From Betaproteobacteria bacterium (GTDB lineage: Bacteria > Pseudomonadota > Gammaproteobacteria > Burkholderiales > Burkholderiaceae_C), in assembly GCA_016716535.1 (NCBI GenBank), contig JADJWD010000002.1:1-64000 (forward strand): DNA of 64,000 nucleotides. Direction: 5' to 3'. Both the position numbers and the translations under genes were made by a program. Of the stretch, positions 22,944-33,409 are shown piece by piece. The stretch's first letter is position 1. Each line of letters opens with the position of its first letter. The notes under the pieces were generated by a model. The model ran no database searches and had not been told where the DNA came from. It was given only the letters and a program-made list of their open reading frames with translations.

Positions 22944-25763
22944 ATGCCCATGCCGCCCCGTCGCGCCCACCGCCACCCCTGGTGGGCCAACCTCGCCGCC
23001 TCGCTGGCGCTGACCTTCGCAGTGCCGAACCCGGCGCAAGCGCAAGCCGCGCAAGCGGCGCCGCCCGCCGCCGCCACAACTGCGCCGCTGCCCGCCGGCA
23101 TCACCGAAGCCACCCGCGTCGAAGGCATCACCGAGTACCGCCTCGCCAACGGCCTGCAACTGCTGCTCGTGCCCGACAACTCCAAGCCGAGCACCACCGT
23201 CAATCTGACGCTGCAGGTCGGCTCGCGGCACGAGAACTACGGCGAGACGGGCATGGCGCACCTGCTCGAGCACCTCATCTTCAAAGGCACGCCGACGACG
23301 CGCAACGTCTGGGCCGAGTTCACCAAGCGCGGCCTGCGCGCCAACGGCACGACGTCGTTCGACCGCACGAACTACTTCGCCAGCTTTACCGAGAACGATG
23401 CCAACTTGCGCTGGTACCTGACGTGGCTGGCCGATGCGCTCGTCAACAGCTTCATCGCCAAGGAAGACCTGGCCAGCGAGATGACGGTGGTGCGCAACGA
23501 GATGGAGATGGGCGAGAACAGCCCGAGCCGCGTCCTCCTGCAGCGCACGCTCGCCGGCATGTACGACTGGCACAACTACGGCAAGAGCGTCATCGGCGCG
23601 CGCAGCGACGTCGAGAACGTCGACATCGGCCGGCTGCAGGCGTTCTATCGTCAGTACTACCAGCCGGACAACGGCACGCTGATCGTCGCCGGCCGCTTCG
23701 ACACCGCGCGCGTGCTCGGCATCGTCGCCGAGAGCTTCGGCCGCATCGCCAGACCCGCGCGCACGCTGCAGCCGCACTACACGCTGGACCCGGCGCAGGA
23801 CGGCGAGCGCGTCGTCAACGTGCGCCGCGTCGGCGGCGCGCCGTTCCTCTTCATGGCGCACCATGCGCCGCCGGGCGCGCACGCCGATTTCGCCGCCGTT
23901 TCGCTTTTGACGCAGGTGCTCGGCGACACGCCGGGCGGCCGGCTGCACAAGCGCCTCGTCGACAGGCAACTCGCCGCCGCCGCCTTCGGCTTTCCGTGGG
24001 CGCTGGCCGAGCCGGGGCCGTTCATCGTCGGCGCGCAGCTCGCGCCGGGGCAGGATGTCGAGCGCGTGCGCGCCGAGATGGCGCAGGCGCTCGAGGCCAT
24101 CGCCGGCCCCGAGCCGGTGACGGCCGAGGAACTGGAGCGCGCGCGCACGCAGTGGATCAACCAGTGGGAGAAGGGCTTTTCCGACCCGGAGGTGATCGGA
24201 ACCGAGCTGTCGGAGGCGATCGCGCTGGGCGACTGGCGGCTGTACTTCCTGCAGCGCGATCAGGTGCGGCGTGCCACGCTGGCCGACGTGCAGCGCGTCG
24301 CCGCCGAACGCCTGCGCCCGACCAACCGCACCGTCGCGATCTACCGCCCGGTGAGCGAGCCGCAGCGCGCGCCGGCGCCGGCGAAGGTGGACGTGGCCGC
24401 GCTCGTCAAGGACTACAAGGGCGACCCGAATGTCGCGCTGGCCGAGGCGTTCGACGCGACGCCGGCCAACCTCGACCGGCGCAGCCAGACGGCGACGCTC
24501 GCCTCGGGCATGAAGGTGCTGCTGCTGCCCAAGGGCACGCGCGGCCGCGCCGTGCAGGCGCGCCTGACGCTGCGCTACGGCGACGTGGATTCGCTCGCCG
24601 GCCGGCGGCCGCAGGACGACTTCGTCGCGGCGCTGCTGGCCAAGGGCGGCGGTGGGCTGTCGCGGCAGCAGATCGCCGACCGCTTCGACCAACTGCGCGC
24701 CGATGTCGGCTGGCAAGCGGGCGATCAGGGCCTCGTCGTCAGCGTGCAGACGGTGCGCGAGCACCTGCCGGCGACGATCGAGCTGATCGGCCGTCTCGTG
24801 CGCCAGCCGGCGTTTGCCGAGCCGGCGCTGGAGGAGGTGCGCCGGCAATGGCTCGCTTCGCTCGAGGAGAGTCGCAAGGAGCCTTCGGCCGTCATCGCCG
24901 AAGCGTTGGCGCGGCGCGCCAACCCGTATCCCCCGAACGACTGGCGCTACGCGCCGACGTTCGACGAGCGCGAGGGGCGGCTGAAGGCAATGACGCTGGC
25001 GCAGGTCAACGACTTCCACCGCCGCTTCTACAGCGCGCAGGCGGGCGAGTTCGCCGCCGTGGGCGACCTCGACGCGCCTGCCGTGCGGCGCGCGCTCGAG
25101 GTGGCGTTCGGCGACTGGCGCCAGCCTGCGGCCGGCGCGCAGCCGTACCGCCGCGTGCCGCGGCCGCTGGTGCCGGTTGAGGCCGGGCAGATCGTATTGA
25201 AGACGCCGGACAAGCAGAACGCCAACCTGCTTGCGCACCTGCCGATGCCGGTGAACGACACGCACGCCGACCACGTGCCGTTGACGCTGGCCAACTGGAT
25301 CGTCGGCATGGCCGGCACGTCGCGGCTGTGGACGCGCATCCGCGAGAAAGAGGGCCTGAGCTACGACGTGCGCAGCGCCGTGCAATGGAGTTCACACGAG
25401 CCGAACTCGCGCTGGGTGGCCAGCGCCATCTTCGCGCCGGGCAACCGCGCGAAGGTCGAAGCGGCCTGGCGCGAGGAGCTGGGGCGCGCCACGCGTGACG
25501 GCTTCACGCAGGCCGAGCTGGACGAGGCGAAGTCGGCGCTCTTGAACTTCCGGCGGCTCGCGCGTGCGCAGGACGACGTGGTGGCCTCGCAGGCCGCGAA
25601 CAACCTGTACCTCGGCCGGCGATTCGCCTTCGCGCAGCAGATCGACGACCGCATCGCGGCGGCGACGCTGGCCGACGTGAACGCCGCCTGGCGCCGCCAC
25701 TTCGACCTGGCGCGCGCGGCGGTGGCGTGGGGCGGGGACTTCGATGCCAAACCGCCCCAGTGA
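22944..25763 (+). CDS. Periplasmic M16 family zinc peptidase (two-domain)
   Basis: I choose ATG 22944 (939 residues) because it opens a signal peptide of basic start plus LAASLALTFAVPNPAQAQA; another ATG is 22 codons upstream. The inverted zinc motif HxxEH is HLLEH at 106-110, with the third ligand in the downstream RNEMEMGENS region. A second M16 domain (about 490-930) lacks HxxEH, as is usual for the inactive half that completes the chamber. Motifs such as VVNVRRVGGAPFLFMAHHAP and RIREKEGLSYDVRS are typical. It degrades peptides in the periplasm. A tandem M16 single chain resembles PqqL/YmxG-type proteins. Confidence 0.92.
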   Translation: MPMPPRRAHRHPWWANLAASLALTFAVPNPAQAQAAQAAPPAAATTAPLPAGITEATRVEGITEYRLANGLQLLLVPDNSKPSTTVNLTLQVGSRHENYGETGMAHLLEHLIFKGTPTTRNVWAEFTKRGLRANGTTSFDRTNYFASFTENDANLRWYLTWLADALVNSFIAKEDLASEMTVVRNEMEMGENSPSRVLLQRTLAGMYDWHNYGKSVIGARSDVENVDIGRLQAFYRQYYQPDNGTLIVAGRFDTARVLGIVAESFGRIARPARTLQPHYTLDPAQDGERVVNVRRVGGAPFLFMAHHAPPGAHADFAAVSLLTQVLGDTPGGRLHKRLVDRQLAAAAFGFPWALAEPGPFIVGAQLAPGQDVERVRAEMAQALEAIAGPEPVTAEELERARTQWINQWEKGFSDPEVIGTELSEAIALGDWRLYFLQRDQVRRATLADVQRVAAERLRPTNRTVAIYRPVSEPQRAPAPAKVDVAALVKDYKGDPNVALAEAFDATPANLDRRSQTATLASGMKVLLLPKGTRGRAVQARLTLRYGDVDSLAGRRPQDDFVAALLAKGGGGLSRQQIADRFDQLRADVGWQAGDQGLVVSVQTVREHLPATIELIGRLVRQPAFAEPALEEVRRQWLASLEESRKEPSAVIAEALARRANPYPPNDWRYAPTFDEREGRLKAMTLAQVNDFHRRFYSAQAGEFAAVGDLDAPAVRRALEVAFGDWRQPAAGAQPYRRVPRPLVPVEAGQIVLKTPDKQNANLLAHLPMPVNDTHADHVPLTLANWIVGMAGTSRLWTRIREKEGLSYDVRSAVQWSSHEPNSRWVASAIFAPGNRAKVEAAWREELGRATRDGFTQAELDEAKSALLNFRRLARAQDDVVASQAANNLYLGRRFAFAQQIDDRIAAATLADVNAAWRRHFDLARAAVAWGGDFDAKPPQ

Positions 25764-25775
25764 GCATTGCAGTAA

Positions 25776-26852
<1,077 letters not shown>

Positions 26853-26854
26853 CT

Positions 26855-26919
26855 CCGTTCGGGCTGAGCCTGTCGAAGCCCCGTTGACAAGAGCGCTTCG
26901 ACAGGCTCAGCGCGAACGG
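26855..26919. repeat. REP-like inverted repeat between convergent genes
   Basis: Left arm 26855-26880 reads ccgttcgggctgagcctgtc and continues gaagcc; right arm 26895-26919 is its near-perfect inverse (gcttcgacaggctcagcgcg, aacgg). The core ctgagcctgtcgaag also occurs at 38454-38480 and 54235-54260, and in degenerate form near 33990 and 51520. It sits exactly between the ends of add and the convergent AlkC-type gene, so it can form a long hairpin and act as a bidirectional terminator. This REP family is widespread in proteobacteria. Confidence 0.8.
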
Positions 26920-26923
26920 TTCG

Positions 26924-28060
26924 CTACGGCACGCGCAGATTGAACGCCGCCTCCGCCACCGCTTGCCCGTTGATCTGCACCACCACGCGGTGCAGCCCCG
27001 CGTAGTACACGCGCGTCGTGATCGGCCGCACCGCGTGCCGGCGCGTGAGCACGCGTGCCTCGCGCGGCGCCAGCGTCAGGTGCCAGCCCTTGAAGACCTT
27101 CGGCGTCGTGCCGCCGTGCGCCTTGACGTGATGCACCGCGTAATCGATGTGCAGCGTTTGCGCGCTGCGTGCCGTGGAGCGCAGCGTCAGCGCCAACGTC
27201 ACCGCTTCGCCGAGCGCGATGCGCGCCGGCGTGAGGGCCAGCGCCGCCTCGCCACGAAAGCGGGCGCCCAGGCCGAAGGCGGCCAGCACGCGCGGTTCAC
27301 CCTGCTTGATCAGCGTGCGGCTGGCGTGTTTCAGCAGCGCGCGCCGCGCCGGGCCCGCGCCCGGCAGGTGCGTCTCGAGCCACTCGACGAGCAGCGCGGG
27401 ATGATCCTTCGCGATGTCGTTCAGGTGATTCGCGACGCTGCGCCGCACGTTCTCGTCGGCGTCGTCCTGCAGTGCGCGCAACAGCGGCAGCGTCGGTGAC
27501 GGGTCGGCCACCAGCGCTTTCAGCCGCAGGCCCCAAGGCAGGCGCGGCCGGCTGCCTTCGCTGACGAGCCGGCGCACGCGCGCGCTCGGGTCGCCGGCCC
27601 AGCGCGCCAGCGTCGCGAACACGAGCGCCGGGTGCGCGGCGATCAGCGGCCGGATCGCGAACTCGGCCGTGAAGCGCTGCGTCAGCGCGCGCAGCACGCG
27701 CAGCGCGCGCTGCGGCTCGTCGATGCCCCGTCGCGCGACGAATTCGCCCACCGGCCAGAGGATCCAGCCGGCCAGGCCCGCCTCGGCCAGCCGCGCCATC
27801 TCGAAGTCTTCGTCATCCGCCGGCAAAGGCGCCAGCGCCGTTTCGATCAGCGCCGCCGCGGCGTCGAAGTCGGCCGGCAGATGGTGCGCCAGCGCATCGG
27901 CGATCTGCATCGCGCGCGCCTTCAGCGCCAGCTTCGTGAGGCCGCGTGTCGCCTCGGCGACAAAGCCGTCGGCATCGAAGCTGCGGTCGTGCCCGTGCAG
28001 GTGCGCGGCGGCGGTGCGCACGACGGCGGCGTCGAGCAGGTGCTTCAGCGGCTCAGCCAT
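26924..28060 (-). CDS. DNA alkylation repair protein, AlkC-like HEAT-repeat glycosylase
   Basis: 378 residues built largely of HEAT-like helix pairs. The segment ARWAGDPSARVRRLVSEGSR followed by PRLPWG is the AlkC signature, and DDADENVRRSVANHLNDIAKDHP is the DNA-facing repeat block seen in AlkC and AlkD. About 110 C-terminal residues (ITPARIALGEAVTLALTLRST, YAVHHVKAHGGTTPKVFKGW) form an extra Ig-like beta domain, known in AlkC where it touches DNA. AlkC removes 3-methyladenine from DNA. It is divergent from the GGDEF-EAL gene with 71 bases between. Confidence 0.85.
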   Translation of the reverse strand: MAEPLKHLLDAAVVRTAAAHLHGHDRSFDADGFVAEATRGLTKLALKARAMQIADALAHHLPADFDAAAALIETALAPLPADDEDFEMARLAEAGLAGWILWPVGEFVARRGIDEPQRALRVLRALTQRFTAEFAIRPLIAAHPALVFATLARWAGDPSARVRRLVSEGSRPRLPWGLRLKALVADPSPTLPLLRALQDDADENVRRSVANHLNDIAKDHPALLVEWLETHLPGAGPARRALLKHASRTLIKQGEPRVLAAFGLGARFRGEAALALTPARIALGEAVTLALTLRSTARSAQTLHIDYAVHHVKAHGGTTPKVFKGWHLTLAPREARVLTRRHAVRPITTRVYYAGLHRVVVQINGQAVAEAAFNLRVP

Positions 28061-28131
28061 CGGAACTATTCACGGCAGACCATCCTCGCTTGTCAAGAAG
28101 CGGCGAGCGCCGCCGAAATGCCGGGTGGCCT

Positions 28132-30249
28132 ATGTTGGCCCAGCCCCCCACTGTGACCCGTCTCCGGCCCGAACCCGATCCCAAACGCACAGTCGCCCCC
28201 AGGGAGCCGGCCGCGCCGGCGCGCCTGCTGCCTTCGGTGTCGATCGTCGAGCAGACGATGGGCCAGGCCCGCCGCACGCTCGCGCAGGCGCTCGCCGGCG
28301 CGCTGTTGATCATCCTCGGCCTGACGGCCGAACACTGGCTCTTCTCCAACGCGCACCAGCGGGCGGCCGAGCGGCATGCGCGCGCGCAGCGGGTGGCCGG
28401 CGAGTTGCGCCTGGCGGACCAGCGCCTCACCTCGGCGGCGCAGATGCTCGTGGCCACCGGCCAGCAGCGCTGGGTGGAGCGCTACGACAGCCACCTGCCC
28501 GAACTCGAACGTGCGCTCGACGAGGCGCGCCAGCTTGCGCCGGCCAACGTGCAGCAACACTTCGATGCGCGCACGCGCGCCGCCAACACCGAACTGGGCG
28601 ACATGCGCGAGGCCGCCTTCGAGGCGTTGACCGTCGGCGAGCCCGATGTGGCGCGCGAGATCTTCGAAGGCGAGCGTTATCGCCGCCAGGCGGCGTTGCT
28701 CGCCGAAGCGACGGCCGAGTTCACCGCCGCCACCGTGGCGGCCACGCAAGAGGACCTGGCGACGATGCGCCGCTACGAGCTGGCGCTGAGCGTCGCCGTG
28801 CTCGCCGGCGCCACGCTGCTGGGCCTGGCGCTGTGGCGCGGCCTTGCGGTGCGGCTGGCGCGCTCGCGCCGCGTCTTCCTCGACGCCGAAGACCGCATGC
28901 AGCGTCTGGCCGCGAGCGACCTGCTGACGGGGTTGGCCAACCGCGCCGCGTTGCACGACGCGATGGCCACCGCGATGGCGCGTTCGGCGCGCGACGGCCG
29001 CAGCCTGGCCGCGCTGATGATCGACCTGGACCGCTTCAAGCCGATCAACGACCGCCACGGCCACATGGTCGGCGACCTCGTGCTCAAGGAGGTGGCGCAC
29101 CGCATGCGCCGCGTGCTGCGCGGCAACGAGATCCAGGCGCGTTACGGCGGCGACGAGTTCGTCGTCGCGATCGAGGAACGCGGCGACCCGACGGTGGCCG
29201 CCACGGTGGCCGAGCGCATCGTGCAGGTGCTCTCCGAGACGATCCAAGTCGGCGAGCTGGTGCTCTCGATCGGCGCCAGCGTCGGCATCGCCCGCTACCC
29301 GGACGACGCGACCGACGCCGACCAGCTGCTGCGCCGTGCCGACTCGGCGCTTTACCGCGCCAAGCGCAGCGGCCGCGGCCGCGTGTGCTTCTACGACCAC
29401 CACATCGACGAGCGCGTGGCTGAGCGCTCGCTGCTCGAGCACGAACTGCGCGAGGGCATCGCCGCCGGGCAGTTCGTGCCCTTCTACCAACCGATCGTCA
29501 GCCTCGACGACGGCAGCGTGCGTGGCGTCGAGATGCTGTGCCGCTGGGCGCACCCCGAGCGCGGGCTGCTCGCGCCGGCGGCGTTCATCGAGCTGGCCGA
29601 GGAAACCGGCCAGATCGATGCGCTGTTGATCTCGGTGTTGCGCCGTGCCTGCGCCGACATGCAGGCGTGGCCGGCCGACTGGCGGCTGTCGGTGAACCTG
29701 GCGCCGCAGCAGATGCTGGACCCGGCGGCGGTGCCGCAGCTGCTGGCCGTGCTGCGCGAGCACGGTGTGCCGCCGCAACGGCTGGATGTGGAGCTGACCG
29801 AGACCGCGCTCGTCACCGACACGGCACGCGCGCGCGAGACGATGACGGCGATGAAGCGCGCCGGCATGACGGTGACGCTGGACGACTTCGGCACCGGCTA
29901 CTCGAGCCTGTCGTACCTGGCCGAGATGGCGTTCGACAAGATCAAGATCGACCGCTCGTTCGTGCACTCGCTGCACGAGCGCGCCGAGAGCGCGAAGATC
30001 GTCGAGGCGGTGATCGGCCTGTCGCGCAGCCTCGGCGTCGTCGCGGTGGCCGAAGGCGCCGAGACCGAGCAGGACGTGCGGGCGCTGCGCGCGCTGGGCT
30101 GCGCGCAGGCGCAGGGCTACCTCTTCGGGCGGCCGATGCCGGCGATCGATCTGCTGGCGCTGCGGCCGCCGGCGCCGGCGCCGCTTCAGCCGCAGGCGCC
30201 GCAACCGCCGCAAGAACCGATCACCCCAGCCGAACCGGCAACCGCCTGA
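28132..30249 (+). CDS. Membrane GGDEF-EAL cyclic-di-GMP signalling protein
   Basis: 705 residues from ATG 28132. Two membrane segments (about 54-71 and 216-240) bracket a periplasmic helical sensor region. The GGDEF domain has intact GGDEF at 339-343; the inhibitory site is RGNE at 330-333 in place of RxxD. The EAL domain keeps the catalytic set: ExLxR in VEMLCRW, SVNLAPQQM, ELTETALV, DDFGTGYSSL, KIDRSFV and EGAETEQD, so phosphodiesterase activity is likely. It may do both reactions or use the GGDEF domain to sense GTP. Its last 29 bases overlap the convergent P450 gene. Confidence 0.93.
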   Translation: MLAQPPTVTRLRPEPDPKRTVAPREPAAPARLLPSVSIVEQTMGQARRTLAQALAGALLIILGLTAEHWLFSNAHQRAAERHARAQRVAGELRLADQRLTSAAQMLVATGQQRWVERYDSHLPELERALDEARQLAPANVQQHFDARTRAANTELGDMREAAFEALTVGEPDVAREIFEGERYRRQAALLAEATAEFTAATVAATQEDLATMRRYELALSVAVLAGATLLGLALWRGLAVRLARSRRVFLDAEDRMQRLAASDLLTGLANRAALHDAMATAMARSARDGRSLAALMIDLDRFKPINDRHGHMVGDLVLKEVAHRMRRVLRGNEIQARYGGDEFVVAIEERGDPTVAATVAERIVQVLSETIQVGELVLSIGASVGIARYPDDATDADQLLRRADSALYRAKRSGRGRVCFYDHHIDERVAERSLLEHELREGIAAGQFVPFYQPIVSLDDGSVRGVEMLCRWAHPERGLLAPAAFIELAEETGQIDALLISVLRRACADMQAWPADWRLSVNLAPQQMLDPAAVPQLLAVLREHGVPPQRLDVELTETALVTDTARARETMTAMKRAGMTVTLDDFGTGYSSLSYLAEMAFDKIKIDRSFVHSLHERAESAKIVEAVIGLSRSLGVVAVAEGAETEQDVRALRALGCAQAQGYLFGRPMPAIDLLALRPPAPAPLQPQAPQPPQEPITPAEPATA

Positions 30250-31456
30250 AGCCGCGAAAGCGCAGGCGCCGGTCGCGCAGCGGCGCGGCGGCCGGCTCGA
30301 TGCGCGGAAAGCGCCTGACCAGCGCGCCCAGCGCGATGCGCCCTTCCATGCGCGCGACGTTCATGCCCGAGCAGGCGTGTGCACCCTGGCCGAAGGCGAG
30401 GTGGTTGTTCGGCCGGCGCGTGATGTCCAGCCGGTGCGGATCGGCGAACTCGGCCGGGTCGCGGTTGGCCGCGCCGATGGCCAGCGTGACGAAGGTGCCG
30501 GCAGGAATCGTGCGGTCGCTCACCGGCAGCGGCGCCGTCGTCAGCCGGTTGTTGAGCTGGATCGGGCTTTCGTAGCGCAGCAGTTCTTCGACCGCGCTGC
30601 CGATCAGCGCCGGCTCGGCGACGAGGCGCTCGAGCTGGTCGCGGTGCGTCATCAGCACGTGCGCGCCGTTGCCGATCAGGTTGGTCGTCGTCTCGTGGCC
30701 GGCGTTGAGCAGGAAGATGCAGTTGTGCATCAGCTCGTGCTCGGTCAGCGTGCCCTCGGCGTCGCCGCGCATCAGCCGCGTCAGCATGTCGACCTCGGGG
30801 TCGCCGGGGTGGCGGGCACGGTCGGCGACGAGCCGCTTCAGGTAGTCGATGAACTCGGTCACCGCGGCGTTGGCGCGGGCCAAGAGCGCCTCGCCCGGCG
30901 CCGGCTCCAGCGCCGACAGGATCGCGAGCGACCATTCGCGCAGCGGGCCGCGCTCGTCGCGCGGAATCGCGAGCAGGTTGCCGATCACCTCCACCGGGAT
31001 CTGCGCCGCGAAGTCCTCGATCAGGTCGGGCGCGGCACTCGCCGCCAGGCGCTCGAGCAGCCGATCGACGAGGCCGACGACGCCGGCTTCCATGCGCGCG
31101 ATCGCGCGCTGGTTCAGCGCCCCCATCAGGATGCGGCGCACGCGCGTGTGCAGCGGCGGGTCGTTGAACACGAGGCTCGTCGTGTGGTGCTCGTGGATCG
31201 GCGTGCCGGCGCCGAACTTGGCGCCGAACTCGCGGTGCTTGTCGCTGCTCGCGTCGCGGCTGCGGTAGACGGCGAGCACGTCGGCGTAGCGCGTCAGCAG
31301 CACCGAGTCGGCCGCGAGCGCGTGCACGGGGTCGTGCGCGCGCAGCGCGTCGAAGAACGGATGCGGGTCGTCGACGAAGGCCGGCGGCGGCGAAGCGAGC
31401 GAGAAGCCGCGGGTGAGGGCGGCGGAGGCGGTGGACGAGGAGATCGGTTCGCTCAT
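30221..31456 (-). CDS. Cytochrome P450
   Basis: The start ATG 31456 has ggag 6 bases upstream; an ATG 4 codons earlier is less well placed. 411 residues, soluble bacterial class. The I-helix oxygen motif is AGHETT, the K-helix ExxR is EELLR, and the heme loop FGQGAHACSG is at 355-364 with Cys362 as axial ligand. The N-terminal PPLHTRVRRILMGAL block is typical. It inserts oxygen from O2 into a small substrate using electrons from an external ferredoxin system; no ferredoxin gene is adjacent. The class V aminotransferase gene ends 11 bases upstream, so they are probably co-transcribed. Confidence 0.93.
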   Translation of the reverse strand: MSEPISSSTASAALTRGFSLASPPPAFVDDPHPFFDALRAHDPVHALAADSVLLTRYADVLAVYRSRDASSDKHREFGAKFGAGTPIHEHHTTSLVFNDPPLHTRVRRILMGALNQRAIARMEAGVVGLVDRLLERLAASAAPDLIEDFAAQIPVEVIGNLLAIPRDERGPLREWSLAILSALEPAPGEALLARANAAVTEFIDYLKRLVADRARHPGDPEVDMLTRLMRGDAEGTLTEHELMHNCIFLLNAGHETTTNLIGNGAHVLMTHRDQLERLVAEPALIGSAVEELLRYESPIQLNNRLTTAPLPVSDRTIPAGTFVTLAIGAANRDPAEFADPHRLDITRRPNNHLAFGQGAHACSGMNVARMEGRIALGALVRRFPRIEPAAAPLRDRRLRFRGFRRLPVRLG

Positions 31457-31467
31457 GCACGGCTCCA

Positions 31468-32742
31468 TCAACCCGCCCCCGTCCCCTCGACCAGAGACGC
31501 CACCGCCGCCGCGACGCCACCGGCGCCGTAGGGAATGCCTTGCACCGTCATCGCCGCCTCGACACCCGCGAGCGCGCCGAGGATCGTCGCTTCGTTCATG
31601 TCGCCCAGGTGCCCGATGCGGAACACGCGCCCCGCGAGCGGCCCGAGGCCGCCGGCGATCGCCACCTGGAAGCGCTCGCGCGCCACGGTGCGCAGCGCCT
31701 CGGGGTCGTGCGCCTTGTCGCCGCTGATGCACTCGATCGCCGTCACCGAACTCGAACGCGCCGCCGGCACGCGGCAATACGGCCGCAGCGCGCCGGCTTC
31801 ACTCCAGCGCGCCAGCGCTGCATGCACCGCGCCGCCCAGGCGCGCATGCCGCGCATGCACGTTCGCCAGGCCCTCTTCGGCGATCAACTGCAGCGCCGCG
31901 TGCAGCCCCGCCAGATGCGCCAGCGGCGGCGTGCCGCAGAACTTCTTGTACTGCAGATCCGACGCGCGGCGCACCCAGTCCCAGTAGAAGCGCGGGCCGG
32001 CGTGGGCCTCGGCAAACGCGAGCGCACGCGCGTTCACCGCCACGTAGCCCAGGCCCGGCGGGCACATCAGGCCCTTTTGCGACGCGCCCATCGCCACGTC
32101 CACCCGCAGCGCATCCATCTCGAACGGCGCCGCGCCGAGCGAGGCGACGAGGTCGACGACATACAACGCCGGGTGCCCCGCGGCGTCGATCGCGCGGCGG
32201 ATCGCCGCGAGGTCGCTGGTGATGCCGCTGGCGGTGTCGGTGTGCACCGCCAGCACGGCGGCAATGCGGTGCGCCTTGTCGTCGCGCAGCACCTGCTCGA
32301 TGGCGGCCGGGTCGGTGGGGTGGCCTTCGGCGAGCGGCGTGCGCAGCACCGTGGTGCCGGTGGCGCGGCCGAGGATCTCGGTCTGCATCGCCCACGAGTC
32401 GCTGAAGTGGCCGCCACCGGCGATCAGCAGCGAGCGGCCGGGCGCGCAGAGGTTTGCCGTGACGCACTCCCACATGCCGTGGCCGTTGGCGGCGTAGAAC
32501 AGCACCTCGGCCTCGGCGCTGCCGAGCAGCGTGCGCATGCCGTCTTCACACGCGGCGATCAGCGCGCCGACGCGCGGATCCATCAGGTCCATCATCGGCC
32601 GCTGCATCGCGTGCATCACCGCATCGGGCACGCGCGTGGGGCCGGGGCTGTGCAGCGAGCGGATGCCGGGGATGCGGGGATTGACGGCTGACGAGGTGGC
32701 CGTGGCCGAACTTCCTCGTGCTTGCGAAGGATGCATTTGCAT
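31468..32742 (-). CDS. Class V aminotransferase (alanine-glyoxylate / serine-pyruvate type)
   Basis: 424 residues with a fold type I PLP site. The Schiff-base lysine is K223 in MGASQKGLMCPPGL. Other family blocks: HSPGPTRVPDAVMHAM, ANGHGMWECVTANL, VHTDTASGITSDLAAI, VVDLVASLGAAPFEMD, and the C-terminal RIGHLGDMNEATILGAL. It would transfer an amino group to glyoxylate or pyruvate, as in the serine-glyoxylate or alanine-glyoxylate enzymes. The first 25 or so residues are not part of the family core, so the true start may be a little later. Upstream of the P450 in the same direction. Confidence 0.88.
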   Translation of the reverse strand: MQMHPSQARGSSATATSSAVNPRIPGIRSLHSPGPTRVPDAVMHAMQRPMMDLMDPRVGALIAACEDGMRTLLGSAEAEVLFYAANGHGMWECVTANLCAPGRSLLIAGGGHFSDSWAMQTEILGRATGTTVLRTPLAEGHPTDPAAIEQVLRDDKAHRIAAVLAVHTDTASGITSDLAAIRRAIDAAGHPALYVVDLVASLGAAPFEMDALRVDVAMGASQKGLMCPPGLGYVAVNARALAFAEAHAGPRFYWDWVRRASDLQYKKFCGTPPLAHLAGLHAALQLIAEEGLANVHARHARLGGAVHAALARWSEAGALRPYCRVPAARSSSVTAIECISGDKAHDPEALRTVARERFQVAIAGGLGPLAGRVFRIGHLGDMNEATILGALAGVEAAMTVQGIPYGAGGVAAAVASLVEGTGAG

Positions 32743-32852
32743 GCATGGATGTTAGCGGCGCGACTAGACTTGCCCGGCGCCGAAACCCGCGGCTGTGTTC
32801 GTCGCCGCCGGCCACTCGGCTGCCGCGTCCCAACCCTCGGAGGATCTGCCCA

Positions 32853-33404
32853 ATGATCAAGAACTTGCGCCTTCCCACTCGCGGTCGCACGCGCATCCGC
32901 ACCGCCGCACTGCTTGCCGCACCGATTGCTGCGCTGATCGGCATCACCGCCGCACCCGCCGTGCATGCGCAGGTGCCGCAGAAGCGCTGGTCGGTGTCGG
33001 CCTTCGCGCAGGTCAGCAAGTACGAGGACACCGAAGCGTCCGGCAACGTCTACGCCTCCGTCGGCTACCTCTTCACGCCCAGCCTCGAAGGTGAAGTGCG
33101 CCTGTCGCAGACGCTCGGCGGCTCGGGCGAGTTCACGCTGCTGGGCGGCGGCGCGAAGTACTACTTCGGCGGCATCGCGCAGGCGAAGGCCTGGCTGCCT
33201 TACGTACACGGCAGCTACAACCAGACCTTCGGCGGCGGCCTGGACTTCAAGCAGTACCGCGCCGGCGGCGGCATCGACCTGCCGCTGACCGAAGCGGCCT
33301 CGGTCAACGTCGAAGCGGCCTACGTGCGCCAGGAGTTGGACGGCCCGGTGAGCAGCAAGCTGAACGGCACCGAACTGGTCGTCGGGTTGAAGTTCCGCTT
33401 CTGA
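32853..33404 (+). CDS. Outer membrane beta-barrel protein
   Basis: The ATG at 32853 follows ggagg and opens a long signal peptide ending APAVHAQ. The mature part of about 145 residues shows alternating strands of beta-barrel type (RWSVSAFAQVSKYED, NVYASVGYLFTP, LEGEVRLSQTL, FTLLGGGAKYYFGG, WLPYVHGSYNQTFGG) and ends with KFRF, the terminal Phe that BamA recognises. About eight strands, OmpA/OmpW-like size. Its role is unknown. Only 5 bases separate it from the next exported protein, so it may belong to that group of secreted products. Confidence 0.8.
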   Translation: MIKNLRLPTRGRTRIRTAALLAAPIAALIGITAAPAVHAQVPQKRWSVSAFAQVSKYEDTEASGNVYASVGYLFTPSLEGEVRLSQTLGGSGEFTLLGGGAKYYFGGIAQAKAWLPYVHGSYNQTFGGGLDFKQYRAGGGIDLPLTEAASVNVEAAYVRQELDGPVSSKLNGTELVVGLKFRF

Positions 33405-33409
33405 GCGCG

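Noticed and set aside
22833..25385. Long minus-strand frame antisense to the M16 peptidase
   Set aside because: Arg/His-rich low-complexity translation with no motif; the M16 frame is clearly the coding one.
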